From Amycolatopsis thermalba (GTDB taxonomy: Bacteria; Actinomycetota; Actinomycetes; Mycobacteriales; Pseudonocardiaceae), in assembly GCF_003385215.1 (NCBI RefSeq), contig NZ_PQHW01000010.1:1-64000 (forward strand): DNA of 64,000 bases. Reading direction: 5' to 3'. The first letter of the stretch is position 1. The number at the start of each line of letters is the position of its first letter. This document shows positions 37,835 to 46,747 of this stretch, piece by piece. A program made the position numbers and the translations under genes. The notes beneath the pieces are model-generated. The model saw nothing but the letters and a program-made list of their open reading frames with translations. It had not been told where the DNA came from and did not search any database.

Positions 37835-38875
37835 TCAGGGGGATGTGGGGGACGGGGTGCGCACGCGGGACCGGACCCCGTCCAGGACGGCGATGGTCTC
37901 CTCGACCAGCGCGGGGATGAACTCGGCGACGTGGATCAGATCGGTGATCGCCCCGCTGACGTTGCCCGCGGGAAGTACCCCTGCCTCCATTTCACCGTCG
38001 CGCTGACCGCGGATGAGCCGGTCGTCCTTCCACGCGGTCAGCGTGTCGATGTCCACCCGGTCCTCGATCTCCGCGAGCTCGCGCAGCGCCCGGGTGGGCA
38101 GCGCCCGCGAGGGACCGTAGATCGCCGAGAACACGACGTCGTCACCTTCCGCGGTGTCGATGATCTTCTGCGCGTAGTTCGGGTGCCAGTCGGTGTTGTC
38201 ATGGCTGGCCACGAACCGGGTCCCCATCGCCACGGCGTCCGCCCCCAGGGCGAGTGCCGCCGCCATTCCGGCCCCGTTGTGAATGCCACCGGCAAGCACC
38301 ACGGGCACGTCGACCGCGGCGCAGACGCTCGGCCCCAGCACCATCGTGTGCACCGGCCTGGCGTGCGTGTGACCACCCGCCTCGTAACCGGAAGCGACGA
38401 TCACGTCCACCCCGTCCTGCGCCGCGCGCACGGCCTGACGCGTGCCCCCCACCTTGTGTGCGTGAATCAGCCCGCTGTCGGCGATCACGTCCCGCACGAC
38501 TCCGGGCGCCCCCGCGGACGTGGTGATCATCCGCAACCTGCGGGCGATCTCAGGATCCTGCACGGCGTCGACGACGACACCGACGTAGGACGCGCTGAAT
38601 GGGAGCACCTTGCCCGTCGCGTCCCGCCCGACCGGCACGTTCACGGCGAACGGCCGGTCGGTCAGGCTGCAGGCCTCCTCGATGTAGGCCCGCAACACGG
38701 CCGGGCCGTCGGGGTCCGTCAAACCGGGGATGCTGACCGTCCCGAGCCCGCCCGCGTTCGACACCGCGGCGGCGAGCTTGACCGTCTTGTAGGGACCGAG
38801 GCCCTCCTGCACGACGGGGTACCGGATCCCGAGCAGGTCGGCGAAACGGCTGGTGATCGATCCTGGCCCGGTCAC
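37835..38875 (-). CDS. Nitronate monooxygenase family (NPD) flavoprotein
   Basis: 346-residue FMN TIM barrel. FMN-binding segments: SNAGGLGTVSIPGL, ASGYEAGGHTHARP and VVLAGGIHNGAGMAAALALG with DAVAMGTRFVASHD. Members include nitronate monooxygenases and CoA-linked enoyl reductases. Set between two CoA ligases, an enoyl-CoA-type role is as likely as nitronate oxidation (inference). GTG 38875 overlaps the upstream ligase stop (GTGA). Confidence 0.88.
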   Translation of the reverse strand: MTGPGSITSRFADLLGIRYPVVQEGLGPYKTVKLAAAVSNAGGLGTVSIPGLTDPDGPAVLRAYIEEACSLTDRPFAVNVPVGRDATGKVLPFSASYVGVVVDAVQDPEIARRLRMITTSAGAPGVVRDVIADSGLIHAHKVGGTRQAVRAAQDGVDVIVASGYEAGGHTHARPVHTMVLGPSVCAAVDVPVVLAGGIHNGAGMAAALALGADAVAMGTRFVASHDNTDWHPNYAQKIIDTAEGDDVVFSAIYGPSRALPTRALRELAEIEDRVDIDTLTAWKDDRLIRGQRDGEMEAGVLPAGNVSGAITDLIHVAEFIPALVEETIAVLDGVRSRVRTPSPTSP

Positions 38876-40470
38876 GGGGCTCCCACCTTCATCGCGCCGA
38901 ACGTCGTCACGCCGTCGGCATCGCGCACTGTCATGCCTTCCAGCTGGGCCTTCATCACCGTGGCCATCTTGCTGCGCTTGGCGGGAGTGCGGGGTACGGC
39001 GTCCACGAGCACGTAGAGCCGCGGCCGCTTCCACCGCTCGAGGGTGGCGATGCAGTGCGCGTCGAGTAGATCGCGCATCTCCTCCTCGCTCATCGGCCGG
39101 GCGAGCTCGACGAAGGCGGCCGGCACCTCACCGAAGCGGTCGTGGGGAACGCCGACACATGCCGCGTCGGTCACGTCCGGGTGCGCCTGCAGGGTCGCGT
39201 CCACCTCCAGCAGCGACAGCTTCTCGCCGCCGGGTTTGATGATGTCGTCCGTCCGGCCGCGGATGAACCACCAGCCGTCCGGATCGCGGTAGGCCCGGTC
39301 GCGGGTGTGCAGGAAACCCCCCTCGTCGAACGCCTGCCGGGTACGGTCCGGGTCGTTGAAGTACCCGGGCGTCACGACGTCGCCCTTGATGCAGACCTCG
39401 CCCTCGACGTCGTTGCCCTCGATGATCTCGCCGGTGAACGGGTCCTTCAGCACCGCGGTACAGAAGCCCTTGCTGGGGCGGCCGGACGAACCGATCGGCA
39501 CGGCAGCCTCGTCGCCGTAGTACAGCGAAGGCCCCAGGACACAGACGGGCATGGCCTCGGTGAGGCCGTACATGTTGCCGACCTGGGCTCCCTTGGACAG
39601 CAGTGCGTTGCGCAGGTCCACCGGTACCGGCTCACCCGCCACGTAGGTGCGCAGACCCTGGAGATCGAGCTCCCCGAACCGCGGGTGCCGCATGAGGTCC
39701 CGCATCATCGTGGGGATGATCCAGTACATCCAGTTGGGCTTGCGGGTGAGGAAGATGTCGATCACCCGGTCGACGTCCCAGCCGTCACTCCACAGGATCG
39801 TCCCGCCCGCCATGACCATCCGGATCGAGTCGTGGATCCCGCCGGAGTGGTACATGCCGACCAGCGAGAGGTTCCTGGCACGCGAGTCGACCCCGCCCAG
39901 GAAGACCGCGCCCCACGCCGAGTTCTGCAGCGTGCCGTGGGTGAACGTGACCCCCTTCGACGCGCCCGAGGTGCCTGAGGTGAAGTTGATGGCCGCGACG
40001 TCCTCGGCATTGCGCGGGACGATGCGCAGCTCGTCGGCGGCCTCGGCGAGCAGCTGGTCGAGCCGCGCCAGGCCGTGGTCGCCCGTGGTGACCAACACGG
40101 TCTCGACGCCCGCCTCGGCCTGCAGCCGCTTGCCGAGATCCACGTGCTCCGGAGCGACAATGGCGAGCTTCGCCCCACAGTGCCGGGCGTCCGCGACCGG
40201 CTTGCCGGGATGCAACTTGTAGTTCAGACCGCTGAACGACGCCCCGACGGACAGCGTGCCGTAGAGGCACGCGACGTGCAGGTGGTTGTCGGACATGGCG
40301 GTGACCACCACATCGTCCTCACCCACCCCGTGCCTGGCGAGGACGTTGCCGACGCGGTTGGCCAGAGCACGGAGCTCGCGGTAGCTCACCGTCGTGCCGT
40401 CCGCGTCGACCACCGCGGGTTTGTCCGGGTACTCCCAAAAGCTGCGTTCGAGCCACCAGCTCAGGTTCAT
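38872..40470 (-). CDS. AMP-dependent acyl-CoA synthetase
   Basis: 532-residue ANL ligase. Motifs: NFTSGTSGASKGVTFTHGTL (P-loop), GNMYGLTEAMPVCV, FLHTRDRAYRDPDGWWFIRG with DDIIKPGGEKLSLLEVD, and RTPAKRSKMATVMKAQLEG near the C-terminus carrying the catalytic lysine. ATG 40470 has GGAGGT at proper spacing. Second of two ligases in the operon; in terpene (Atu) or branched-acid catabolism such a ligase makes the CoA ester that the carboxylase later uses. Confidence 0.92.
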   Translation of the reverse strand: MNLSWWLERSFWEYPDKPAVVDADGTTVSYRELRALANRVGNVLARHGVGEDDVVVTAMSDNHLHVACLYGTLSVGASFSGLNYKLHPGKPVADARHCGAKLAIVAPEHVDLGKRLQAEAGVETVLVTTGDHGLARLDQLLAEAADELRIVPRNAEDVAAINFTSGTSGASKGVTFTHGTLQNSAWGAVFLGGVDSRARNLSLVGMYHSGGIHDSIRMVMAGGTILWSDGWDVDRVIDIFLTRKPNWMYWIIPTMMRDLMRHPRFGELDLQGLRTYVAGEPVPVDLRNALLSKGAQVGNMYGLTEAMPVCVLGPSLYYGDEAAVPIGSSGRPSKGFCTAVLKDPFTGEIIEGNDVEGEVCIKGDVVTPGYFNDPDRTRQAFDEGGFLHTRDRAYRDPDGWWFIRGRTDDIIKPGGEKLSLLEVDATLQAHPDVTDAACVGVPHDRFGEVPAAFVELARPMSEEEMRDLLDAHCIATLERWKRPRLYVLVDAVPRTPAKRSKMATVMKAQLEGMTVRDADGVTTFGAMKVGAP

Positions 40471-40508
40471 CGCGTTCGACCTCCAGTGCACCGTTGCACG
40501 CTACGGCC

Positions 40509-41273
40509 CTACTTTCCCTGCCAGACGGGCTTGCGCTTCTCCTTGAAGGCGCGCGGGCCCTCCTGTCCGTCCTCGGACAGGTAGACGCGCTCGTAGATCC
40601 GGTCGCCGGTGTCCAGGGCCGCGGTCCAGCCCATCTCGGCGGACGCGTAAAGCATGGCCTTCGCGGCCTGAACCGACAGCGGGGCATTGCCCGCGATGGC
40701 GGAGGCGAGCTTCTGGGTCTCGGCCACCAGGTCCTCGGCCGGGACGACCTTGTTGACCAGTCCCAGCTCGTAGGCGCGCTGGGCCGAGATCGGGTCACCG
40801 GTCATCAGCATCTCCATGGCGACGCGCGGGGGCATCAGCCACGACAGCGGCGCCGCCCAGGGCGAGCCGCGACCGACCTTCGCCTCGGTGATCGCGAAGC
40901 GGGCGTGGTCGGCTGCCACGACGAGGTCGACCTGCTGGGCGAGCAGGAAACCGCCGGCGTACGCCAGGCCGTTGATCGCGGCGATGACCGGCTTGTCCAC
41001 CTTCAGCGTGCGGCCGAGGTAGACCATGTGGTCGCGGGGCGGGATCTTGAGCGAGGTGTCGCTCATCTCCTTCAGATCACCACCAGCGCAGAACGCCTTG
41101 TCCCCGGCACCGGTCAGCACGGCCACGGCCGCGTTGGCGTCGCCGTTGAACCGGACGAAGGCGTCGCGGACACCGTCGCGGGCCGCCTTGTTCAGCGCGT
41201 TGCGCGCCTCGGGCCGGTTGAGGGTGATCCACGCGACCGAGTCCCGGACCTCGTAGAGAACTTCGTCAGCCAT
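40509..41273 (-). CDS. Enoyl-CoA hydratase/isomerase family (AtuE/LiuC-like position)
   Basis: 254-residue crotonase. Oxyanion motif FCAGGDLKEMSD. The first hydratase Glu is replaced (AGGFLLAQQVD), while the second is kept in FAITEAKVGRGSPWA. Directly after the carboxylase genes, it occupies the position of the glutaconyl-type hydratases (isohexenylglutaconyl-CoA hydratase AtuE or methylglutaconyl-CoA hydratase LiuC). One-Glu active sites occur in that group. ATG 41273 follows AGGAGG. The stop lies 38 bp before the CoA ligase start. Confidence 0.87.
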   Translation of the reverse strand: MADEVLYEVRDSVAWITLNRPEARNALNKAARDGVRDAFVRFNGDANAAVAVLTGAGDKAFCAGGDLKEMSDTSLKIPPRDHMVYLGRTLKVDKPVIAAINGLAYAGGFLLAQQVDLVVAADHARFAITEAKVGRGSPWAAPLSWLMPPRVAMEMLMTGDPISAQRAYELGLVNKVVPAEDLVAETQKLASAIAGNAPLSVQAAKAMLYASAEMGWTAALDTGDRIYERVYLSEDGQEGPRAFKEKRKPVWQGK

Positions 41274-41283
41274 GTCTTTCCTC

Positions 41284-42882
41284 CTAGATCCGGAGAACGC
41301 CACCGGGCGTCCGGATGATCGGTGCGTTCAGTGCGGCCGAGAAGGCCATACCGAGCGTGTTGCGGGTGTCGGTGATGTCGATGAGCCCGTCGTCGCGGAT
41401 CTCCGAGGTCAGGTAGAAGGGGCTCGCGGTGCGCTCGAAGTACTCCCCCACCTCGGACTGGATCTTTTCCAGCTCACCCGGGCCGGGCTCGCGGCCCTGG
41501 CGCTTCAAACTGGCCACCCTGACCTGGGTGAGCGTCTTGACCGCCTGCTCCGCACCCATCGTGGCGGAGCGGGAGTTCGGCCAGGAGAACAGGAACCGCG
41601 GGCTCCACGCCCGGCCCGCCATCGCGTAGTTCCCCGCACCCTGGGAGGCGTGCACGAGCAGCGAGATCTTCGGAACCGTGACGTTGGCCTGGACCATGAG
41701 CATCTTGGCGCCGTCCTTGGTGATGCCCCGGCGCTCGTACTCCTTGCCGACCATGAAGCCGGTGACGTTGTGCAGGAACAGCAACGGCACGCCGTCCCGG
41801 TCGCAGAGCTGCATGAACTGCGACGCCTTGTTCGCGGCCTCGCTGAACAGCACGCCGTTGTTGCCGAGGATCCCGACCTTGATGCCCCAGATGTAGGCCC
41901 AGCCGGTGACCAGGGTGTCTCCGAAGTCGGGCTTGAACTCGTGGAACATGCTGCCGTCGACGACGCGGGCGATGACCTCGCGCATGTCGAACTGCTTCTT
42001 GATGTCGTCCGGGATGATGCCGTACAGCTCATCCGGGTCGTAGTAGGGCTCCTCGGGGGTCCGCAGGTCCGCGAACGCCTTCTGCGCGGGCGCCCAGGTC
42101 CCGACGACGTCGCGAGCCAGCGCGATGCCCTCCTCCTCGGTGTCCACGGCGTAGTCCGCGGTACCGGAAACCGAGGTGTGCATGTCCGCCCCACCCAGCT
42201 CGTCCGCCGTGACGTCCTCGCCGGTCGCCGACTTGACCAGTGGCGGTCCGGCCAGGAACACGTGACCGGTGCCGCGCACCATGATCGACTGGTCGCACAG
42301 CGTCGGCATGTACGCCCCGCCCGCCGTGCAGTGCCCGAGGACGACCGCGACCTGCGGGATCCCGGCGCCGGAGAGCAGGCACTGGTTGTGGAAGGTGTGG
42401 CCGCCGAGCGCGTAGATCTCGTCCTGCAGCGGCAGGAACGCGCCGCCGGAGTCGATCAGGTGCACCACCGGCAGGCGGTTCTCCCGAGCGATGTCCAAAG
42501 CGCGCACGGTTTTCTTCACCGACAGCGGGTACCAGGAACCGCCCTTGAGCGAGCTGTCGCCGGCGATCACCATGACCTCGCGGCCGTTGACCACGCCAAT
42601 ACCGGTGACCACGAGGCCCTGCGGTGCGTCTCCGTCGTAGGCCTGCGAGGCGGCCAGCGGGGACAGCTCGAGGAAGGGAGTGCCGGGGTCCAGCAGCAAC
42701 CGCAACCGGGCCCGGACAGTCAGCTTGCCCTGCTCCGCCAACCGGTCCAGCGCCCGCTGCGGACGCTGCTCGCGGGCGACGTAGAGCGCGTCCTGCAGCT
42801 GCTTGCGCAGCCCGAGGTTGTGCTCGCGGTTCGTCCGGTAGGCATCCGAGCTCGTGTCGATCTGCGAGACGATGCGCCTCAT
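41284..42882 (-). CDS. Acyl-CoA carboxylase beta subunit (carboxyltransferase)
   Basis: 532-residue biotin-dependent carboxyltransferase of the methylcrotonyl/geranyl-CoA carboxylase type. N-terminal half: HLIDSGGAFLPLQDEIYALG and VLGHCTAGGAYMPTLCDQSI. C-terminal half: GNNGVLFSEAANKASQFMQL, FLHNVTGFMVGKEYERRGIT and AMAGRAWSPRFLFSWPNS. It transfers CO2 from carboxybiotin to the acyl-CoA substrate, probably a 3-methyl-branched 2-enoyl-CoA. ATG 42882 overlaps the BCCP stop (ATGA). Ten bases separate its stop from the crotonase start. Confidence 0.93.
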   Translation of the reverse strand: MRRIVSQIDTSSDAYRTNREHNLGLRKQLQDALYVAREQRPQRALDRLAEQGKLTVRARLRLLLDPGTPFLELSPLAASQAYDGDAPQGLVVTGIGVVNGREVMVIAGDSSLKGGSWYPLSVKKTVRALDIARENRLPVVHLIDSGGAFLPLQDEIYALGGHTFHNQCLLSGAGIPQVAVVLGHCTAGGAYMPTLCDQSIMVRGTGHVFLAGPPLVKSATGEDVTADELGGADMHTSVSGTADYAVDTEEEGIALARDVVGTWAPAQKAFADLRTPEEPYYDPDELYGIIPDDIKKQFDMREVIARVVDGSMFHEFKPDFGDTLVTGWAYIWGIKVGILGNNGVLFSEAANKASQFMQLCDRDGVPLLFLHNVTGFMVGKEYERRGITKDGAKMLMVQANVTVPKISLLVHASQGAGNYAMAGRAWSPRFLFSWPNSRSATMGAEQAVKTLTQVRVASLKRQGREPGPGELEKIQSEVGEYFERTASPFYLTSEIRDDGLIDITDTRNTLGMAFSAALNAPIIRTPGGVLRI

Positions 42883-43373
42883 TGGTCCACCTCCTCGCTC
42901 ACCAGGACCACCAACGGCGCGCCCTGGCCAAAGCTCTCCCCGACCGCGACCGGGGTCCGCTCGACGACACCGTCCCGCGGGGCCCTGATTTCGGTCTGCA
43001 TCTTCATGCTCTCGATCACCGCCAGGACATCGCCGTGGGCGACCTCGGCGCCGGCGGCAACGGCGAGTGCCACCAGTACGCCGGGCATCGGGGCCAGCGC
43101 GGCGTCGGCGCCGGCACCTCCGCGCAGCTTGGCTTCGACGGGGTTGATCACGTCGAGGGCCCAGGACCGGCCGTGCGCGTGCACGAACACGGTGTCGCGG
43201 TCGGCGACGACCCAGACCTTCTCCCGGCGGCCGTCGATGCTGATCTCCGTCGCCCCACCGTCCGGGCGGGTGCGAACCGGGAACGCCGAGCCGTCGATCC
43301 AGACCGTCGCGGTGTCCCCGCTCCGGGCGAGCCGCACGTCCCGCGGCTCGGTCAGGCTGATCTGCAGTGTCAT
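42879..43373 (-). CDS. Biotin carboxyl carrier protein (separate subunit)
   Basis: 164 residues. The first about 90 form a small bridging domain, and the last about 70 are a biotinyl domain with the modified Lys in VIESMKMQTEI and a preceding APMPGVLVAL. In most MCC and geranyl-CoA carboxylases this domain is the C-terminus of the alpha subunit; here it is a separate gene between the biotin carboxylase and carboxyltransferase genes, coupled to both by ATGA overlaps. The enzyme is thus a three-polypeptide carboxylase. Confidence 0.92.
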   Translation of the reverse strand: MTLQISLTEPRDVRLARSGDTATVWIDGSAFPVRTRPDGGATEISIDGRREKVWVVADRDTVFVHAHGRSWALDVINPVEAKLRGGAGADAALAPMPGVLVALAVAAGAEVAHGDVLAVIESMKMQTEIRAPRDGVVERTPVAVGESFGQGAPLVVLVSEEVDQ

Positions 43374-44848
43374 GGTCGCCACTCCCCCATCCGCGCGTGA
43401 GCCGCGGGAACGTCGAACCGCGTGTCGAAACGCGGACTGGCCAGCGCGGCCGCGGCAATGAGCAACCGCTCGGTCTCGGCGTCCGCGCGCGGAGGTTCGG
43501 TCAAGGCCGGATGCTCGTCAAGGAACCCGGTGTGGGTGTCCCCGGCGGCGAAATCCGGATGCTCGACGACGTCGGCGAGGAACGCCGTGTTCGTCGTCGT
43601 CCCGAGCAGGACGGTCTCCCGCAGCGCGCCGGAGATCTGTGCGATCGCCTCGGTGCGGGTGGCGCCGTATCCGATGATCTTCGCGATCATCGGGTCGAAC
43701 GCCGTGGTGATCTCGTCGCCCTGCAGCACACCGTGGTCCACCCGGACACCAGGTCCGGCCGGGAACCGGACCAGCCGGAGCGGGCCGGTCGCCGGGACGT
43801 AGCCGTTGTAGGCGTCCTCGGCGTACACCCGGGCCTCGATGGCGCTGCCGGTCAGCTCGACCTGCTCCTGGGTGAGCGACAGCTTCTCGCCCGCCGCGAC
43901 CCGGATCTGCTCGGCCACGATGTCCACGCCCGTGACGAGCTCGGTCACCGGGTGCTCCACCTGCAGCCGGGTGTTCATCTCCAGGAAGTATCCGTTGCCC
44001 TCCTGGTCCATGACCATCTCGACGGTGCCCGCCGAGGTGTACCCGACCTTGCGGGCCAGAGCGACCGCTGCCTGTCCGAGCTCCTCGCGCAGCTCGGAAG
44101 TGACGAACGGCGACGGAGCCTCCTCGATCACCTTCTGGTACCTGCGCTGGATCGAGCACTCGCGCTCACCGAGGTGGATGACGTTGCCGTGGCTGTCCGC
44201 GAGCACCTGGATCTCGATGTGCCGCGGCCGGTCGACGTAGCGTTCCAGGAAGACCCGGCCGTCGCCGAAGCTCGCGAGCGCCTCCGCACTGGACCGCTCG
44301 AACGCTTCGCGGCACTGCTCAGCGCTGCGGGCGATGCGCATCCCCTTGCCGCCGCCGCCCGCGGACGCCTTCAGCAGCACGGGGTACCCGATGCGCTCGG
44401 CCTCGGCGAGGGCCTCGGCGGTGTCCGAGAGCGCGTCCTCCGAGCCCGGCAGCGTGGGCACGCCCGCGATGACCGCGAGGCGCTTGGACTCGATCTTGTC
44501 GCCCATCGCCCGGATCGCATCCGGGGGCGGGCCGATGAAGGTGACGCCCGCCGCGGCGACGGCCTCGGCGAACGCGGCCCGCTCGGAGAGGAACCCGAAC
44601 CCCGGGTGGACCGCTTCGGCGCCGGTGGCGCGGCAGGCCTCGACGATCTGCTCGGTGTCCAGGTACGCCGCGACCGGTGTCGGTCCGGTCAGCTCGACCG
44701 CCTCGTCGGCGTCGCGGACGTGCCGTGCACGTGCGTCCACAGCGTGGTGGACCGCGACGGACTTGATGCCGAGCTCACGCAGAGTCCGCATGATCCGTAC
44801 GGCGATCTCGCCGCGGTTGGCGACCAGCACCTTGGCCGGCAGGCTCAT
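43370..44848 (-). CDS. Biotin carboxylase subunit of acyl-CoA carboxylase
   Basis: 492-residue ATP-grasp biotin carboxylase. N-terminal VLVANRGEIAVRIMRTLREL, glycine-rich loop LLKASAGGGGKGMRIA, HIEIQVLADSHGNVIHLGER with ECSIQRRYQKVIEEAPS, and the active-site signature EMNTRLQVEHPVTE. It ends without a biotinyl domain, which is supplied by the following gene. It carboxylates biotin with ATP and bicarbonate. ATG 44848 overlaps the AtuA-like stop (ATGA). Confidence 0.94.
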   Translation of the reverse strand: MSLPAKVLVANRGEIAVRIMRTLRELGIKSVAVHHAVDARARHVRDADEAVELTGPTPVAAYLDTEQIVEACRATGAEAVHPGFGFLSERAAFAEAVAAAGVTFIGPPPDAIRAMGDKIESKRLAVIAGVPTLPGSEDALSDTAEALAEAERIGYPVLLKASAGGGGKGMRIARSAEQCREAFERSSAEALASFGDGRVFLERYVDRPRHIEIQVLADSHGNVIHLGERECSIQRRYQKVIEEAPSPFVTSELREELGQAAVALARKVGYTSAGTVEMVMDQEGNGYFLEMNTRLQVEHPVTELVTGVDIVAEQIRVAAGEKLSLTQEQVELTGSAIEARVYAEDAYNGYVPATGPLRLVRFPAGPGVRVDHGVLQGDEITTAFDPMIAKIIGYGATRTEAIAQISGALRETVLLGTTTNTAFLADVVEHPDFAAGDTHTGFLDEHPALTEPPRADAETERLLIAAAALASPRFDTRFDVPAAHARMGEWRP

Positions 44849-46617
44849 GACGACGCCTCCTCGGAGACCGTGACCGGCAACGACAACAGCATCGCGCCGA
44901 ATGACTTGCCCTGTGGGTCGTAGCGCAGTGTCGACGTGCCACCGGTACCGCCGAGGACCTCGTCGAGCACGATGTTGATCCCGTGGACCCCGGGGACGGC
45001 CCACCGCCGCACCTCACTCGGCGCGACCTGCGCGAAGTGGGCGGCAATCCGCTCGGCGGTGACCTGTGTACGCAACACCTCGGCGTACTCGGGCTTGCGC
45101 GCGAGCAGGCCGATGTTGGCCAGGTTGCCCTTGTCCCCGCTGCGGGCCACCGCGATCTCCACGAGGGGCACGACCCGGCCGCCTGCCGGTGCCGTCGACT
45201 CCGGCAGACGCTCGGTGGAGGTCACGGCGTCCGCGGTGCCCGGCGAGATGTCAACCGGGACGGTCCGCTCAGCGTCGTCGGAGTCGCCGATCACCAGACG
45301 AACGGGCGTCTCCGCCTTCGGCACCAACAGGTGGTACACGGCGATCGACGGCGCCACGCGTGGGCGCCCGGCGAACACACCGGTCATTCCCTGCGCGATG
45401 AGGGCGAACGCGGCGAATTCCGTGCTGAAGATCTCGAGTGCGGCCTTGTCAGTGTGCTTCACGCCGATCTTCACGACCGTCTCGGTCCCCGGCCCGGGCT
45501 CGGGCGAGCCGGTGACGTCGCCGGCCCCGACCACCTCGATCGAGGACTCGGCGAGTGGTTCGAACCCGGCCCCGGCGATGAGGCGCTCCGTGCGCGCGAT
45601 GAGGGCCTCGGCCATTCGCCGCGCCTTCCCGGCCGCACCGACGCCGGCGAACATCGCGGTGGTCAGCGCACGGTAGCCCTCGACAGCGGTCGCGGTGACC
45701 TTGTAGGTGGTGGTCGGCGCGCTGCCCTTGGCCCCCCGCACGAGAACGCGGTTCTCGCCGTCCTGGGTCAGGATGACCTCGCGCCAGTCGCAAACGACAT
45801 CGGGCATCAGATAAGCACCGGGGTCGCCGATCTCGTAGAGCATCTGCTCGCCGACGGTCAGCGGTGTGACCAGGCCACCGGTCCCGCGCGGCTTGGTGAT
45901 CACCGCAGTGCCGTCCGGCCGCACCTCGGCGACGGGGTAGCCCATGTTTTCCCAGCCCGGCACCTCGGCCCAGTCGGTCGTATTGCCCCCGGTGACCTGT
46001 GGTCCGCACTCGACCAGGTGCCCGACGAGCGAACCCGCGGCCAGCAGGTCGTATTCGTCGTCCTTCCAGCCGAACTCGTGCATCAGCGGGCCGAGAACGA
46101 CCGCCGCGTCGACGCACCGCCCGGTGACCACGACGTCCGCGCCTGCCGCCAGGGCGGCCGCGACCGGGCGAGCCCCCAGGTAGGCGTTCATCGAGCCCGG
46201 CTTCGCAGGCAGCGGCCGGCCGGTGAACATGTCCGTGGCGTCGGCGAGCTCGTGGGCCCGCGGCAGCACGTCATCGCCCTCGACGGCGGCGACGGTGAGC
46301 TGTACGCCCGCCCGCTCGGCCGCAGCCCGGACCGCGCGGGCGGCGGCGACCGGGTTGAGGGCGCCCGCGTTGCAGACGATCTTGATGCCTCGCTCGGCGA
46401 TCTGCGGCAGCACGGGCTCGATGGTGGTGACGAAGTCCGCGACGTACCCGGCCGCGGGATCCTTGGCCCGGGCGCGCGCCAGCAGCGCCATGGTGATTTC
46501 GGAGAGGTAGTCCGCCACCAGGTAGTCGATCTCGGCGCCGTCCAGCAGGTTCGGGATCGCGGTCTTGGTGTCGCCCCAGAACGCTGCGAAGCAGCCGATC
46601 CGGACGGTGTCCTTCAT
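44845..46617 (-). CDS. AtuA-like protein (DUF1446, acyclic terpene utilisation family)
   Basis: 590 residues in two parts. The large N-terminal domain has RIGCFAAFWGDTKTAIPNLL, VADYLSEITMALLARARAKD, CNAGALNPVAAARAV and VVVTGRCVDAAVVLGPLMHE. The C-terminal about 110-residue domain (AVARSGDKGNLANIGLLARK ... VPGVHGINIVLDEVLGGTGG) is usually found in AtuA-type proteins. In Pseudomonas, AtuA is encoded with geranyl-CoA carboxylase in citronellol degradation; its reaction is unknown. Here it opens an operon with carboxylase, crotonase and CoA ligases, a comparable setting. ATG 46617 follows AGGAGA. Confidence 0.88.
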   Translation of the reverse strand: MKDTVRIGCFAAFWGDTKTAIPNLLDGAEIDYLVADYLSEITMALLARARAKDPAAGYVADFVTTIEPVLPQIAERGIKIVCNAGALNPVAAARAVRAAAERAGVQLTVAAVEGDDVLPRAHELADATDMFTGRPLPAKPGSMNAYLGARPVAAALAAGADVVVTGRCVDAAVVLGPLMHEFGWKDDEYDLLAAGSLVGHLVECGPQVTGGNTTDWAEVPGWENMGYPVAEVRPDGTAVITKPRGTGGLVTPLTVGEQMLYEIGDPGAYLMPDVVCDWREVILTQDGENRVLVRGAKGSAPTTTYKVTATAVEGYRALTTAMFAGVGAAGKARRMAEALIARTERLIAGAGFEPLAESSIEVVGAGDVTGSPEPGPGTETVVKIGVKHTDKAALEIFSTEFAAFALIAQGMTGVFAGRPRVAPSIAVYHLLVPKAETPVRLVIGDSDDAERTVPVDISPGTADAVTSTERLPESTAPAGGRVVPLVEIAVARSGDKGNLANIGLLARKPEYAEVLRTQVTAERIAAHFAQVAPSEVRRWAVPGVHGINIVLDEVLGGTGGTSTLRYDPQGKSFGAMLLSLPVTVSEEASS

Positions 46618-46691
46618 GGTCGATCTCCTGTCAAGGCCGCGGGAGCCGCGCCTTCTCGGGTCCACGGCCGGGGTGGAACCCGGCCGTCTTC

Positions 46692-46716
46692 ACTTAAGTT
46701 AACAATCAATCACTAA
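46692..46716. promoter_or_regulatory. AT-rich patch, probable promoter/operator of the AtuA operon
   Basis: The only AT-rich stretch in the 130-bp gap upstream of the AtuA-like gene. It holds the palindromes ACTTAAGT and GTTAAC and an imperfect AGTGATTG...TAACTT similarity to the dyad at 47604. It is a likely promoter with TetR control, but no clear -35/-10 pair can be assigned. Confidence 0.35.
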
Positions 46717-46747
46717 GCCCACAAGGGGTCGGCGCGCGGCGTTCGGA

